Notes under the pieces: model-generated
Told to the model about the DNA's origin: nothing
Database searches by the model: none
Seen by the model: only the letters and a program-made list of their open reading frames with translations
Made by a program: the position numbers and the translations under genes
Part shown: piece after piece, positions 17,992-26,481 of the stretch
Layout: the number at the start of each line of letters is the position of its first letter
How positions within the stretch are numbered: position 1 is the stretch's first letter
Assembly (NCBI GenBank): GCA_018402085.1
Contig: JAGYJM010000002.1
Location: 2,247,501-2,311,500 of the forward strand
From: Flavobacteriales bacterium
GTDB lineage: Bacteria; Bacteroidota; Bacteroidia; Flavobacteriales_D; Sanyastnellaceae
Reading direction: 5' to 3'
Length of the DNA stretch: 64,000 nucleotides

Positions 17992-19788
17992 ATGGAAACG
18001 ACAGAACAAAAGAAGAAGGCGATCACCGGAGGAGAGTTCCTGGTGCGCGACGTCGAAGCCAATGAAATCTTCATTCCGGAAGAATGGACGGAAGAGCAAC
18101 TGATGATGAAACAGACCTGTGCTGATTTCGTGAATCAGCACATTGTGCCGAACCTCGATCGCATTGACGCGATGGAAGAAGGGCTCATGCCATCACTGCT
18201 TGACAAGGCAGGCGAACTGGGAATGCTCGGCATCTCTGTACCGGAAGACCTCGGCGGTATGGGCATGGACTTCAAAACCTCCATGCTCTGTACAGAAGCA
18301 CTCGGAGAAGCGCATTCATTCTCTGTGGCCTACGGAGCACATACGGGCATCGGTACCCTTCCGATTCTCTACTACGGAAATGAGGAGCAAAAGAAAAAGT
18401 ACATCCCAAAACTCGCCACCGGTGAGTGGAAGGCGTGTTACTGCCTGACAGAGCCGGGCAGCGGTTCAGATGCGAACAGTGGAAAAACCAGCGCAAAGCT
18501 CAGCGAAGACGGTAAGCACTACATCATCAACGGTCAAAAGATGTGGATCACCAACGGAGGTTTCGCTGATGTACTGACCGTGTTTGCCAAGATTGACGAC
18601 GATGAAAACCTGAGTGCGTTTATTCTCGATCGTGATATGGAAGGTATTTCCTTCAATCCGGAAGAAAAGAAGATGGGTATCAAAGGCTCGTCTACGCGTC
18701 AGGTGTTCTTCAATAATGTCAAAGTACCGGTAGAGAACCAGCTTTACGAGCGCGGCAAGGGCTTCAAGATTGCGGTGAACATCCTGAATGTGGGCCGTAT
18801 CAAACTTGCAGGCGGCGTGCTCGGTGGCGCGAAAGGCGTCATCACTGAAGCCGTGAAATACGCCAACGAACGCGAGCAGTTTGGCCGTCCGATCTCAAAA
18901 TACGGCGCCATTCGCGAGAAGCTTGCCAAAATGGCCATCCGCGTGTTTGCATTGGAGTCAGCCACTTACCGTGCCACCCAAAACATCGAAGACGAAATCA
19001 ACCACCTCGTTGCCGGCGGCATGGAAAAAGGCGAAGCGACCTTGAAAGGTATTGCTTCGTATGCTCCGGAATGTGCCATGCTGAAAGTACACGGATCAGA
19101 AGTGCTCGACTACGTGGTTGACGAAGGGGTGCAGATTTACGGCGGTATGGGCTACAGTGCCGAAACCCGCATGGAGCGTTCTTACCGCGATTCGCGCATC
19201 AACCGCATCTTCGAGGGAACCAACGAGATCAACCGCATGCTCACGGTCGATATGATCCTGAAGAAAGCGATGAATGGTGAAGTTGACCTGATGGGTCCCG
19301 CTCAGGCAGTGGCTAACGACCTGATGTCGATTCCTGATTTCGGTGACGCACCTGCAAACGTCTTCGAGCAATACCACGGCTACATCAAAAATTTCAAGAA
19401 AGCGATTCTGATGGTTGCCGGAGCGGCAGCGCAGAAGCTGATGATGCAGCTTGCCAAGGAGCAGGAGATCCTGTTGAGCATTGCTGATATGGCCATTCAG
19501 ACTTACGCTGCTGAGTCTCTGCTGCTGCGCGCACAGAAGTATGCCGACATGAAAGGTGAGGCCGCTGCGGAGGCACACATCGAAATGATGAAGGCCTTTA
19601 CTTATGAAGCGGGTGAGGTTATCGGTCAGTCAGGCCGTGAAGCCCTGATGTCATTTGCAGAGGGCGATGAGCTCCGCATGATGATGACCGGCATGAAGCG
19701 ATTCACCAAAACAGACATGATCAACATCAAAGAGGTACGTCGCAGCGTAGCGGCACGTCTCATTGAGGTAGATAAGTATCCTTGGTAA
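17992..19788 (+). CDS. Acyl-CoA dehydrogenase family protein
   Basis: An FAD enzyme of 598 residues catalysing the first, alpha-beta dehydrogenation step of fatty acid oxidation. The core resembles very-long-chain-type dehydrogenases: ACYCLTEPGSGSDAN and KMWITNGGFAD (FAD/substrate loops), EREQFGRPISKYGAIREKLA, and QIYGGMGYSAETRMERSYRDSRI with the base likely the Glu in FEGTNEINRML. A C-terminal helical extension of about 180 residues beyond the core is usual for this long type. It ends the operon and a strong terminator lies 24 bp after its stop. Confidence 0.95.
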   Translation: METTEQKKKAITGGEFLVRDVEANEIFIPEEWTEEQLMMKQTCADFVNQHIVPNLDRIDAMEEGLMPSLLDKAGELGMLGISVPEDLGGMGMDFKTSMLCTEALGEAHSFSVAYGAHTGIGTLPILYYGNEEQKKKYIPKLATGEWKACYCLTEPGSGSDANSGKTSAKLSEDGKHYIINGQKMWITNGGFADVLTVFAKIDDDENLSAFILDRDMEGISFNPEEKKMGIKGSSTRQVFFNNVKVPVENQLYERGKGFKIAVNILNVGRIKLAGGVLGGAKGVITEAVKYANEREQFGRPISKYGAIREKLAKMAIRVFALESATYRATQNIEDEINHLVAGGMEKGEATLKGIASYAPECAMLKVHGSEVLDYVVDEGVQIYGGMGYSAETRMERSYRDSRINRIFEGTNEINRMLTVDMILKKAMNGEVDLMGPAQAVANDLMSIPDFGDAPANVFEQYHGYIKNFKKAILMVAGAAAQKLMMQLAKEQEILLSIADMAIQTYAAESLLLRAQKYADMKGEAAAEAHIEMMKAFTYEAGEVIGQSGREALMSFAEGDELRMMMTGMKRFTKTDMINIKEVRRSVAARLIEVDKYPW

Positions 19789-19811
19789 TTGAACAGAACA
19801 TTATTGATGAA

Positions 19812-19839
19812 AAGGCTGCCGTAACCGGCAGCCTTTTTT
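19812..19839 (+). terminator. Rho-independent terminator of the beta-oxidation operon
   Basis: A perfect 10-bp stem AAGGCTGCCG/CGGCAGCCTT with loop TAAC and six Ts at the 3' side, directly after the acyl-CoA dehydrogenase gene. Confidence 0.9.
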
Positions 19840-20194
19840 GTCTCCTGCGAGACTCTTGCAGGACGCCTGTGAGACGCCTGTGGGACGCTTTCAGGTTAGG
19901 CGATAGGAGTTTGGCGTTCGGTGGGCAGCGCATACTTGCGCTGTTTTATTATCTCCCGCATTCTTGCGGGGACGGCTTAAAGCCGTCTGAGAATTGTGGT
20001 TCAACGTCAAGGAGGCGTGTGACGCATCCCTATCTCTTGGTTTTTGTTATCCGTGTGGCGGCGGCTGACAGCAGACCGCAGACAGCAGACCACCCACCTC
20101 TAAGCTTCCACGATTTGCAGCAAAAAATGAAATCGCCGCAAGCAAACTTTTTGAAGGTCAGGTGCATCATAGTAGTGTACCAACCCTAATCGTT
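19840..20194. other. Intergenic repeat-derived sequence
   Basis: No gene is seen. It contains degenerate copies of spacer repeats found elsewhere in the window: GACGCC-type hairpin fragments (19861-19888), CAGCGCATACTTGCGCTG (also near 42095), CCCGCATTCTTGCGGG, GACGGC-TTAAA-GCCGTC (19971-19987) and GCAGACAGCAGACC heptamers. Confidence 0.6.
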
Positions 20195-22504
20195 ATGACT
20201 GCCTTGCGTCTTTTTTTCATGGCTGCAGCACTTTTCACTGCTGTTTTCGCGTATTCTCAAAATCTCTCAGAAAGTCAATGGATCTTTGGGTCGGGTAATC
20301 TGGTAAATTTTGAGGGGGCTGATCCTGTTGCAGGCACCTTTCCGATGAACGTTAACCCTGATGATGTTCCGGCTGTCATAAGCAATGACAGTGGAGATTT
20401 ACTGCTTGCCGCAAATCGTAATGAGGTGTACGGTGCCAATGGTGAGATATTACCGAATGGTAACTTTAACAACTTCGCCTTCGAAAATATGTTCGTCCCC
20501 ATTGCCGGCACCAACGATTACTACCTCATTCGCTCGTATGGAGGGTCAGGAATGACCTATTCACGCGTTGACATGGACCTAAATGACGGACTTGGTGACG
20601 TGGTGGAAGGCGAGAAAGACATTTCGTTTTATGAGGTAAGCGGGCACCTTATGGTGGCATCCAAGGCAGACGGCAGCGGGCACTGGCTCATTTCTGCAGA
20701 CAATCAGAACGGAACAGACAACTGCTATATCCGAACCTTTGATGTTACCGATGCCGGACTCATCGAGAATGATATCTACTTTGACTCGTGGACGTGGGTT
20801 GGCTGGGAAAGTACGCTTGACGAGGCGCGCATATCACCCGATTGCAGCCTCATTGCCGTGGCCTTCAAGGGGCACTACCTTGCCTTGTTTCAATTTGACA
20901 ATGAAGAAGGAGTAGTCACCGACGCCACCGATGACTCGTTTGATAATTTGACCAGTTTTGGAGTCACCACCACCCTTGAATTTTCACCCAATAGTGAGTA
21001 CCTCTACACTATTGGTGATGAAAGCAGCCTGGTGAAATTTAACATTTCAAGTTTCAATTCGCCCACCATTCAATCGAGCCTACTCAATACAGGAGCCGCT
21101 GACAACCCTCAAAGTTGGGATGATCTGAAAAGGGCGCCGAACGGAAAACTCTACGTACTCTACTCTTCAGGCAATGACTTTCGCCTTGACTGCATTGAGA
21201 ACCCTGATGATGCCGGTGAAGTAGTGCTGACACCAAATGCCGTCTCACTCGAAGCTACATCAGGAGACCGCTTTCCGAATACCCCCAATCTCTTTTGTGC
21301 GCAGCCCTTCTTCGTAAACCCCGAAACCAATGACGTTTGTCTAGGTGACTCCACCTTCTTCTCGCTCAACTTTAATCAGCAGCCGGATTCCATTCTATGG
21401 GATTTCGATGACCCGGATTCAGGAGACGAAAACTTCAGCGAAGACTTTGAAACGGCGCACTTTTATGAGAATCCCGGCAGCTATGACGTAGAGGTAGACG
21501 TCTGGTTCAATGACAACCTCTTCGAGTTCACCCTGCCGACCAATGTCTTCACCTTCCCGAACCCCGACCTCGGTGACGACCTCACCGTTTGTGAGGGTGA
21601 AACCGTTACCCTCGACGCAGGTGAAGCACAGTCTTACGAGTGGAACACCGGCGATGAAGGCCAAATCATCACCGTCGCTGAAAGCGGTACTTATTCGGTG
21701 CTTGCGAGTAACGGTCTATGTGAAGCAGAAGATGATATCACGGTTACCGTCATCCCCCTCCCGGTGGTGGATCTCGGGAGCGATGTCACTCTCTGCGAGC
21801 TTCCACCCTACACCATCGAAGCCAACACCGAAGTGACCTGGTTCGATGGCAGCATCGGCAGCAGCATTGAAGTTGACGACAATGGTACCTACACGGCGAG
21901 CATCACCAACGAATGTTTCACCGTGGCCGATTCAGTTGAAGTGGCTTTTGTGGTACTTCCTGAAAGTCCGCTCGCAGAAACCCTGCAAGCCTGCGAAGGT
22001 GACAGCATATTTCTGGCGGCGGGCTTCCCCGAGATTGAGGGGCTTGAAGTCAACTGGAGTGGAAATGGCCTGAGTTCTGACATCGATAGTTTGTTTGTGT
22101 CGCAAGACGGCGTGTATACCGTGTCTTATGAAATCGACGGCTGTTCAGATCAAGACCAGATCGAGGTTGACTTCCTCCCCTACACGGATCCTTACCAGTT
22201 GGTGATGCCCAACGTCTTCACGCCAAATGGCGACGCCGTGAACCGTTACTTTGAACCTGTGATGCCGAATAGTCCGGGTTTCAATGCCTGTACCGCTCCT
22301 TCGCTCGAAGTGAATCTGCGCATTTACAATCGATGGGGCAATAACCTCCTTGAGAATGAATGTCGCTGGGATGGTCTCAATCAAAACGAGCTAGACGTTT
22401 CGGAGGGCACCTATTACTACATCGTTGATTTGCGCTCAGTGTGCCTTGACCGCGATGAGCTGCGCACACTGAACGGTTCGCTGACCCTCATCCGGGGCGA
22501 ATAA
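20195..22504 (+). CDS. Secreted PKD-domain protein with T9SS type B sorting domain
   Basis: A 769-residue exported protein. ATG 20195 gives the signal peptide MTALRLFFMAAALFTAVFAYSQ; an in-frame ATG at 20162 adds a non-signal extension. Residues about 25-390 look like a WD/beta-propeller-type region (repeated LYTIGDESSLVKFNIS-like blades), followed by a PKD-like module (SILWDFDDPDSG) and two Ig-like repeats (VCEGETVTLDAGEAQSYEWNTGD). The C-terminus VMPNVFTPNGDAVNRYFEP ... RIYNRWGN is the gliding-motility-associated type B tail. It should be delivered to the surface or medium. Its stop abuts the convergent YdjM-like gene. Confidence 0.87.
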   Translation: MTALRLFFMAAALFTAVFAYSQNLSESQWIFGSGNLVNFEGADPVAGTFPMNVNPDDVPAVISNDSGDLLLAANRNEVYGANGEILPNGNFNNFAFENMFVPIAGTNDYYLIRSYGGSGMTYSRVDMDLNDGLGDVVEGEKDISFYEVSGHLMVASKADGSGHWLISADNQNGTDNCYIRTFDVTDAGLIENDIYFDSWTWVGWESTLDEARISPDCSLIAVAFKGHYLALFQFDNEEGVVTDATDDSFDNLTSFGVTTTLEFSPNSEYLYTIGDESSLVKFNISSFNSPTIQSSLLNTGAADNPQSWDDLKRAPNGKLYVLYSSGNDFRLDCIENPDDAGEVVLTPNAVSLEATSGDRFPNTPNLFCAQPFFVNPETNDVCLGDSTFFSLNFNQQPDSILWDFDDPDSGDENFSEDFETAHFYENPGSYDVEVDVWFNDNLFEFTLPTNVFTFPNPDLGDDLTVCEGETVTLDAGEAQSYEWNTGDEGQIITVAESGTYSVLASNGLCEAEDDITVTVIPLPVVDLGSDVTLCELPPYTIEANTEVTWFDGSIGSSIEVDDNGTYTASITNECFTVADSVEVAFVVLPESPLAETLQACEGDSIFLAAGFPEIEGLEVNWSGNGLSSDIDSLFVSQDGVYTVSYEIDGCSDQDQIEVDFLPYTDPYQLVMPNVFTPNGDAVNRYFEPVMPNSPGFNACTAPSLEVNLRIYNRWGNNLLENECRWDGLNQNELDVSEGTYYYIVDLRSVCLDRDELRTLNGSLTLIRGE

Positions 22505-23548
22505 TCAGATACCCTTGAGGCGTTGCCAGAGCTGATCCAGCGCACGTCCGGCAGTTGCCCTATCCGGTTGGGGTTGTTCAGCCTGTTCAACGGTGGTTTC
22601 GCCGCGGACCTGTCCCGAGTCATTCGGGAAGCGGCGGATGCGATAACCGAATACAAAATCAGAAGGTCCGCCGTCAATACCTACCGGTTGTCCGAAGCGG
22701 AGATCGTTGACGACTACTCCTGTATCCGACTCAACGACCTGGTAATATCCTTGCGTGAGGAACAGCAATAGATCGAGGTCTTCAGAGGGACGATAAGGAT
22801 CCAGGAGGGAATCATTTCGCGGGACGAAATAAACATCCGCCGCTTTTGCGGCGCGCTCATCAAGCAGCGAATAATAACTCACGTAATATCCGTCACCACT
22901 CTTCGCATTGAGGGTCCAGAGCAGGCTGTTCAACGGAGTATTTCGTGATTCATAGTACTCTGCCTCGATGTTATTGGCCTCGAGTACCTGCTCGAAGTAG
23001 CGATTTGCGATCGACTTGTGCACCACCGTCAGGGCGAGGTAAGAAGTGCTCAGCGCGATGCCTATCCACATCACCCACTGCCTGAGCGGCTTCGTGCGAC
23101 GAATGAACATGGTGGCGATCAAGAAGAGCAGGAAAGGAACAGTGTAGAGCGGATCCGCCACAAAGATCGTATGCCATGCAATGCGCACGGGATGTGGCCA
23201 GAAGAGCTGGGTGCCCCATGAGGTGAAGCAATCCAGCAGGGCGTGCGTGAGCATGGTGAAAAATACCGCGGAGATCCATAAACGCACACTGCCCCGCTTG
23301 CCTCTGTAAATCTTGGCAATCAACCGGCCGAGCAGGGGCGAAAAGAGTATAAAAAAGAGGAGGCTATGCGAGAATCCACGGTGCCAGGCCACACCTGTAA
23401 GGTCATCGGTGAAGGGCCTGACCATGATGTCGAGATCGGGAATGGTGCCAATGATTGCCCCCCACATAATGGCGCGGTTGCCGGCTTTTCTGCCGACTAC
23501 GACCTCAGCGGTGGCTGCACCTAAAACAATCTGCGACAGAGAATCCAT
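22505..23548 (-). CDS. YdjM-like metal-dependent hydrolase, inner membrane
   Basis: A polytopic protein of 347 residues with the YdjM/LexA-regulated hydrolase domain: MDSLSQIVLGAATAEVVVG, GTIPDLD, AWHRGFSHSL and HALLDCFTSWGTQLFWP carry conserved Asp and His residues that could bind metal. Four transmembrane helices are visible in residues 1-180, with a soluble C-terminal domain of about 170 residues. The enzymatic activity of this family has not been shown. A palindromic element (22834-22853) lies within the soluble domain and reads AAKAAD in frame. Confidence 0.85.
   Translation of the reverse strand: MDSLSQIVLGAATAEVVVGRKAGNRAIMWGAIIGTIPDLDIMVRPFTDDLTGVAWHRGFSHSLLFFILFSPLLGRLIAKIYRGKRGSVRLWISAVFFTMLTHALLDCFTSWGTQLFWPHPVRIAWHTIFVADPLYTVPFLLFLIATMFIRRTKPLRQWVMWIGIALSTSYLALTVVHKSIANRYFEQVLEANNIEAEYYESRNTPLNSLLWTLNAKSGDGYYVSYYSLLDERAAKAADVYFVPRNDSLLDPYRPSEDLDLLLFLTQGYYQVVESDTGVVVNDLRFGQPVGIDGGPSDFVFGYRIRRFPNDSGQVRGETTVEQAEQPQPDRATAGRALDQLWQRLKGI
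22834..22853 (-). repeat. GGATGC-type hairpin element inside a CDS
   Basis: Reverse-strand stem CGCCGC, loop AAAA, stem GCGGCG, tail GATG. In frame as AAKAADV in the YdjM-like protein. Confidence 0.75.
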
Positions 23549-23638
23549 TTGGCGAATCTACCGAAACAAACAATAGCACGGCACAGAGGTTCTTCAGCCT
23601 TGTTCATTCACAACTAAGCGCGGTGCGCGTCTGTATAT

Positions 23639-23646
23639 TACCTTTG
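23639..23646 (+). promoter_or_regulatory. -7 promoter box of the M42 peptidase gene
   Basis: TACCTTTG matches TAnnTTTG, 16 nt before ATG 23663. No TTG at the expected -33 distance. Confidence 0.5.
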
Positions 23647-23662
23647 TCAAAACCACCAACGT

Positions 23663-24754
23663 ATGTCCCGCAAGAAAAAGATCATCACCAAGAAGTCAGC
23701 AGCATTCATGGAGCGTTACCTCAACAACGCTTCACCAACCGGTTTTGAATCATCCGGACAACAAATCTGGCTTGACTACCTCAAACCCTACATCGATGAT
23801 CACTGGGTAGATACCTACGGATCTGCAGTGGGTGTGATCAATCCGAAAGCCGAATATAAAGTCGTCATCGAGGCCCACGCCGATGAGATCTCGTGGTTTG
23901 TGAATTACATCACCAATGACGGCTTCATTTACGTGCGCCGCAACGGTGGCAGTGACCACATGATCGCGCCTTCAAAGCGGGTGAATATTCACACAGATAA
24001 AGGTATTGTCAAAGCCGTGTTCGGCTGGCCGGCAATACATACCCGGAGCGCAGGAAAAGAGGAAGCGCCATCGATGAAAAACATTTTCATTGACGCAGGC
24101 TGCAAGAGCAAAAAAGAAGTAGAAGAACTCGGCATCCATGTGGGGTCGGTGGTCACCTTCGAAGACGAGTTGATGACGCTGAACAATGATTTCTATGTCG
24201 GACGTGCCCTTGACAACCGCATGGGAGGCTTCATGATTGCTGAAGTTGCACGACTGCTGAAAGAAGATAAAGTTGAGCTCCCGTTCGGACTCTATGTGAC
24301 GAATGCGGTTCAGGAAGAAGTGGGCCTGCGCGGCGCGCAAATGGTCGCAGAGCGCATCCAGCCGGACGTCGCGATCGTCACTGATGTGACACATGACACC
24401 CAGACTCCGATGATCAACAAGATTGTACAGGGCGACCTGTCATGCGGAGAAGGTCCGGTACTGACCTATGGTCCGGCCGTTCAGAACAACCTTTTGCGCC
24501 ACATCATCGATGCTGCTGAAGGAGAAAAAATTCCTTTCCAGCGTGCCTCTGCCAGCCGCAGCACCGGTACCGACACCGATGCCTTCGCGTACAGCAACAT
24601 GGGTGTGGCAAGCGCATTGATTTCGCTACCTCTCCGCTACATGCACACCACGGTAGAGATGGCGCATAAGGAAGACATCGAGAATGTGATCCGTTTGATT
24701 TTGGCCAGCCTGAAAAGGCTGGAAAACGGAATGGATTTCAGGTATATCAAGTAG
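23663..24754 (+). CDS. M42 family metallopeptidase (glutamyl/leucyl aminopeptidase type)
   Basis: A cytoplasmic dinuclear-metal aminopeptidase of 363 residues that degrades small peptides as a large tetrahedral oligomer. Metal and catalytic residues appear as EAHADEISW (His ligand, Asp), ALDNRMGG (bridging Asp), QEEVGLRGA (catalytic Glu pair), VTDVTHD (Asp ligand) and LRYMHTTVEMA (final His). No signal peptide is present. Some relatives were once annotated as endoglucanases; peptidase is far more likely. Confidence 0.94.
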   Translation: MSRKKKIITKKSAAFMERYLNNASPTGFESSGQQIWLDYLKPYIDDHWVDTYGSAVGVINPKAEYKVVIEAHADEISWFVNYITNDGFIYVRRNGGSDHMIAPSKRVNIHTDKGIVKAVFGWPAIHTRSAGKEEAPSMKNIFIDAGCKSKKEVEELGIHVGSVVTFEDELMTLNNDFYVGRALDNRMGGFMIAEVARLLKEDKVELPFGLYVTNAVQEEVGLRGAQMVAERIQPDVAIVTDVTHDTQTPMINKIVQGDLSCGEGPVLTYGPAVQNNLLRHIIDAAEGEKIPFQRASASRSTGTDTDAFAYSNMGVASALISLPLRYMHTTVEMAHKEDIENVIRLILASLKRLENGMDFRYIK

Positions 24755-24780
24755 TTGGTGGTTGGTGGTTGGTGGATGCA

Positions 24781-24920
24781 GCGCAAAAAGAGAGGGACGC
24801 CTGATAGGCGTCCGGGAATATTCGGTCAACGCGAATTTCGGTTCATACGGATAGGGACGCCACCCTGGCGTCCGGGAATATTCGGTTGACGAGCATTGTT
24901 GTTTTCACGGAGGCCAGTCG
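24781..24920 (-). repeat. Two reverse copies of the 60-bp hairpin repeat
   Basis: Two GGACGCC/GGCGTCC hairpins start 60 bp apart (24795 and 24855), each followed by GGGAATATTCGG; the stretch ATTCGGTTGACGAGCATTG and GTTGTTTTCACGG is the reverse complement of the first unit of the array at 35.7 kb. The rest of 24755-24984 is GTTGGTG repeats and CCCCGATC repeats, with no gene. Confidence 0.85.
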
Positions 24921-24984
24921 GGCGCAATGATGCGCCGGTAAAAAATGCGTCTCCGCCCCCCGATCTGCCATCCCCGATCCCCGA

Positions 24985-25386
24985 TCAAACAATGCCTACG
25001 AGGCGTTTGAGGAGGTAGACGTCGAGAGGTTTCTCGAGCACCTTGATGATAAGGGGGTCTTGCTCGGCCTTCTCAATGTCGCTTCGATCAATGCTTGAAG
25101 AGAGCATGAACACTTTGAATGCATTTTTCACCTCAGAAGGTAATTCTTCAAAAATCTTCAGAGTTTCGAACCCGTCTACAGAAGGCATCTGAATATCCAA
25201 AAGCAGAATATTGGAGATTTCACAGAGCTCACTGTGATTCTTTCTGATGTAGGCTACAGAAGAAGGGCCGTCAGTAAACGACAAAATCTCTGCATCGAGA
25301 TTAGCGAGCTTTAGCAGCTTGGTATTGACCACAATGTCGATATCATTGTCATCTACAAGAAAGATATTCAGCGACCGGCCGTTCAT
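24985..25386 (-). CDS. Stand-alone response regulator receiver protein
   Basis: A single CheY-like receiver domain of 133 residues with no output domain. The acidic pocket is VDDNDID, the phospho-acceptor Asp is in ILLLDIQMPSVDG, the switch Ser in VFMLSSSID and the conserved Lys in VLEKPLD. It is the last gene of a five-gene reverse operon and overlaps the receiver-kinase hybrid gene by 4 bp, so it likely takes phosphate from the two kinases upstream and relays it, or acts as a sink. Confidence 0.93.
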   Translation of the reverse strand: MNGRSLNIFLVDDNDIDIVVNTKLLKLANLDAEILSFTDGPSSVAYIRKNHSELCEISNILLLDIQMPSVDGFETLKIFEELPSEVKNAFKVFMLSSSIDRSDIEKAEQDPLIIKVLEKPLDVYLLKRLVGIV

Positions 25387-26471
25387 TTTCGAATGGGTAA
25401 TTTTATTTCAAAGCGCGATCCTTCACCTTGTTCAGATTGAACCACTATTTCTCCGTTCATTTTTTCCGTTGCTTCTTTCACAATATACAACCCCAAGCCG
25501 GTTCCGAGGTGATTCACTGAAGAACGATAAAACATTTCAAAGACTTTTTTCTGTTCTTCTCTTGCGATTCCCGTACCGTTGTCTTGCACAGTAAGCACTA
25601 CTTCACCGCCTTCGGCTTTGACGTCAACTTTGACCCACTGTGTTTCTTTTTCTTCATCGCGGTACTTGATCGCATTAGACACCAGGTTATTGAAGATCAT
25701 TTTAAGTCTGAGCTCATCAAGGTAAACATCTTCAAGCTGAGACACGTGCTTCTGAATCTCAACATTTGTGCCTCCTTCAAAGTAGCGATAGTGCTCAACC
25801 ACCTCATCTACGAGCAGTTCAAAGTCAATTTTAGATATAAACTCTCCTTGCTTAACGTTCTGGTAGTAATTGATGATGTTCTGTACGAAAATATCGAGCC
25901 TTCCAACCGTTCGTTCTATCATACCGAAGTATTCTCCGGCCTTACCATCTATATTCTCAGCGCGTGCTACTTTCAGTACTCCGAGGATACTCACCAATGG
26001 AGCCCGCAGGTCATGTGATGCACTGTAGACGAATTTCTCAAGTTCATTGTAGGCCTTCTGCAGCTCTTCGTTCTTCTCCTGGATCTCCCGTCGGCTCTCG
26101 TAAAGCTCGTAGGCGTTTTCGATGGTCATTTTGAGCTCTTGCTCATTCCACGGCTTCGCGATGTAGCGGTACACCTGACCTTTATTGATCGCGTCGATCA
26201 CCGCCTCGATATCGGCATAACCGGTAAGGAGCATCCGAACAGGATCGGGGAAGTCAGGAATAATGAGTTCGAAGAATTCAACCCCACTGAGGTTGGGCAT
26301 CTTCTGGTCAGAGATGACCACATGAACTTCGTTTTCACTGAGTATTTGGACCGCTTCTCCCGCTTCTGTGGTGACAAAGACATTGTAATCTCTGCGGAAT
26401 GCAGCCTTAAACGAAGTCAAGTTGTGTTCTTCGTCATCGAGATAAAGTACGCTTATCTTCTTGTCGGCCAT
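25383..26471 (-). CDS. Hybrid receiver - histidine kinase
   Basis: A cytoplasmic protein of 362 residues in the order receiver then kinase. Residues 1-120 are a receiver (YLDDEEHN, VVISDQKMPNLSG, LLTGYAD, IAKPW) of the kind found in RpfG/HupR proteins. A short coiled coil (about 120-145) leads to HisKA with SASHDLRAPLVSI (phospho-His) and HATPase with N box NNLVSNAIKYRD, G1 VQDNGTGI and GTGLGLYIVKEA. There is no sensor domain, so its activity is probably set by phosphorylation of its own receiver, for example by the 7TMR-DISM kinase encoded just upstream (10-bp gap). Confidence 0.93.
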   Translation of the reverse strand: MADKKISVLYLDDEEHNLTSFKAAFRRDYNVFVTTEAGEAVQILSENEVHVVISDQKMPNLSGVEFFELIIPDFPDPVRMLLTGYADIEAVIDAINKGQVYRYIAKPWNEQELKMTIENAYELYESRREIQEKNEELQKAYNELEKFVYSASHDLRAPLVSILGVLKVARAENIDGKAGEYFGMIERTVGRLDIFVQNIINYYQNVKQGEFISKIDFELLVDEVVEHYRYFEGGTNVEIQKHVSQLEDVYLDELRLKMIFNNLVSNAIKYRDEEKETQWVKVDVKAEGGEVVLTVQDNGTGIAREEQKKVFEMFYRSSVNHLGTGLGLYIVKEATEKMNGEIVVQSEQGEGSRFEIKLPIRK

Positions 26472-26481
26472 TGTAGAAGGG

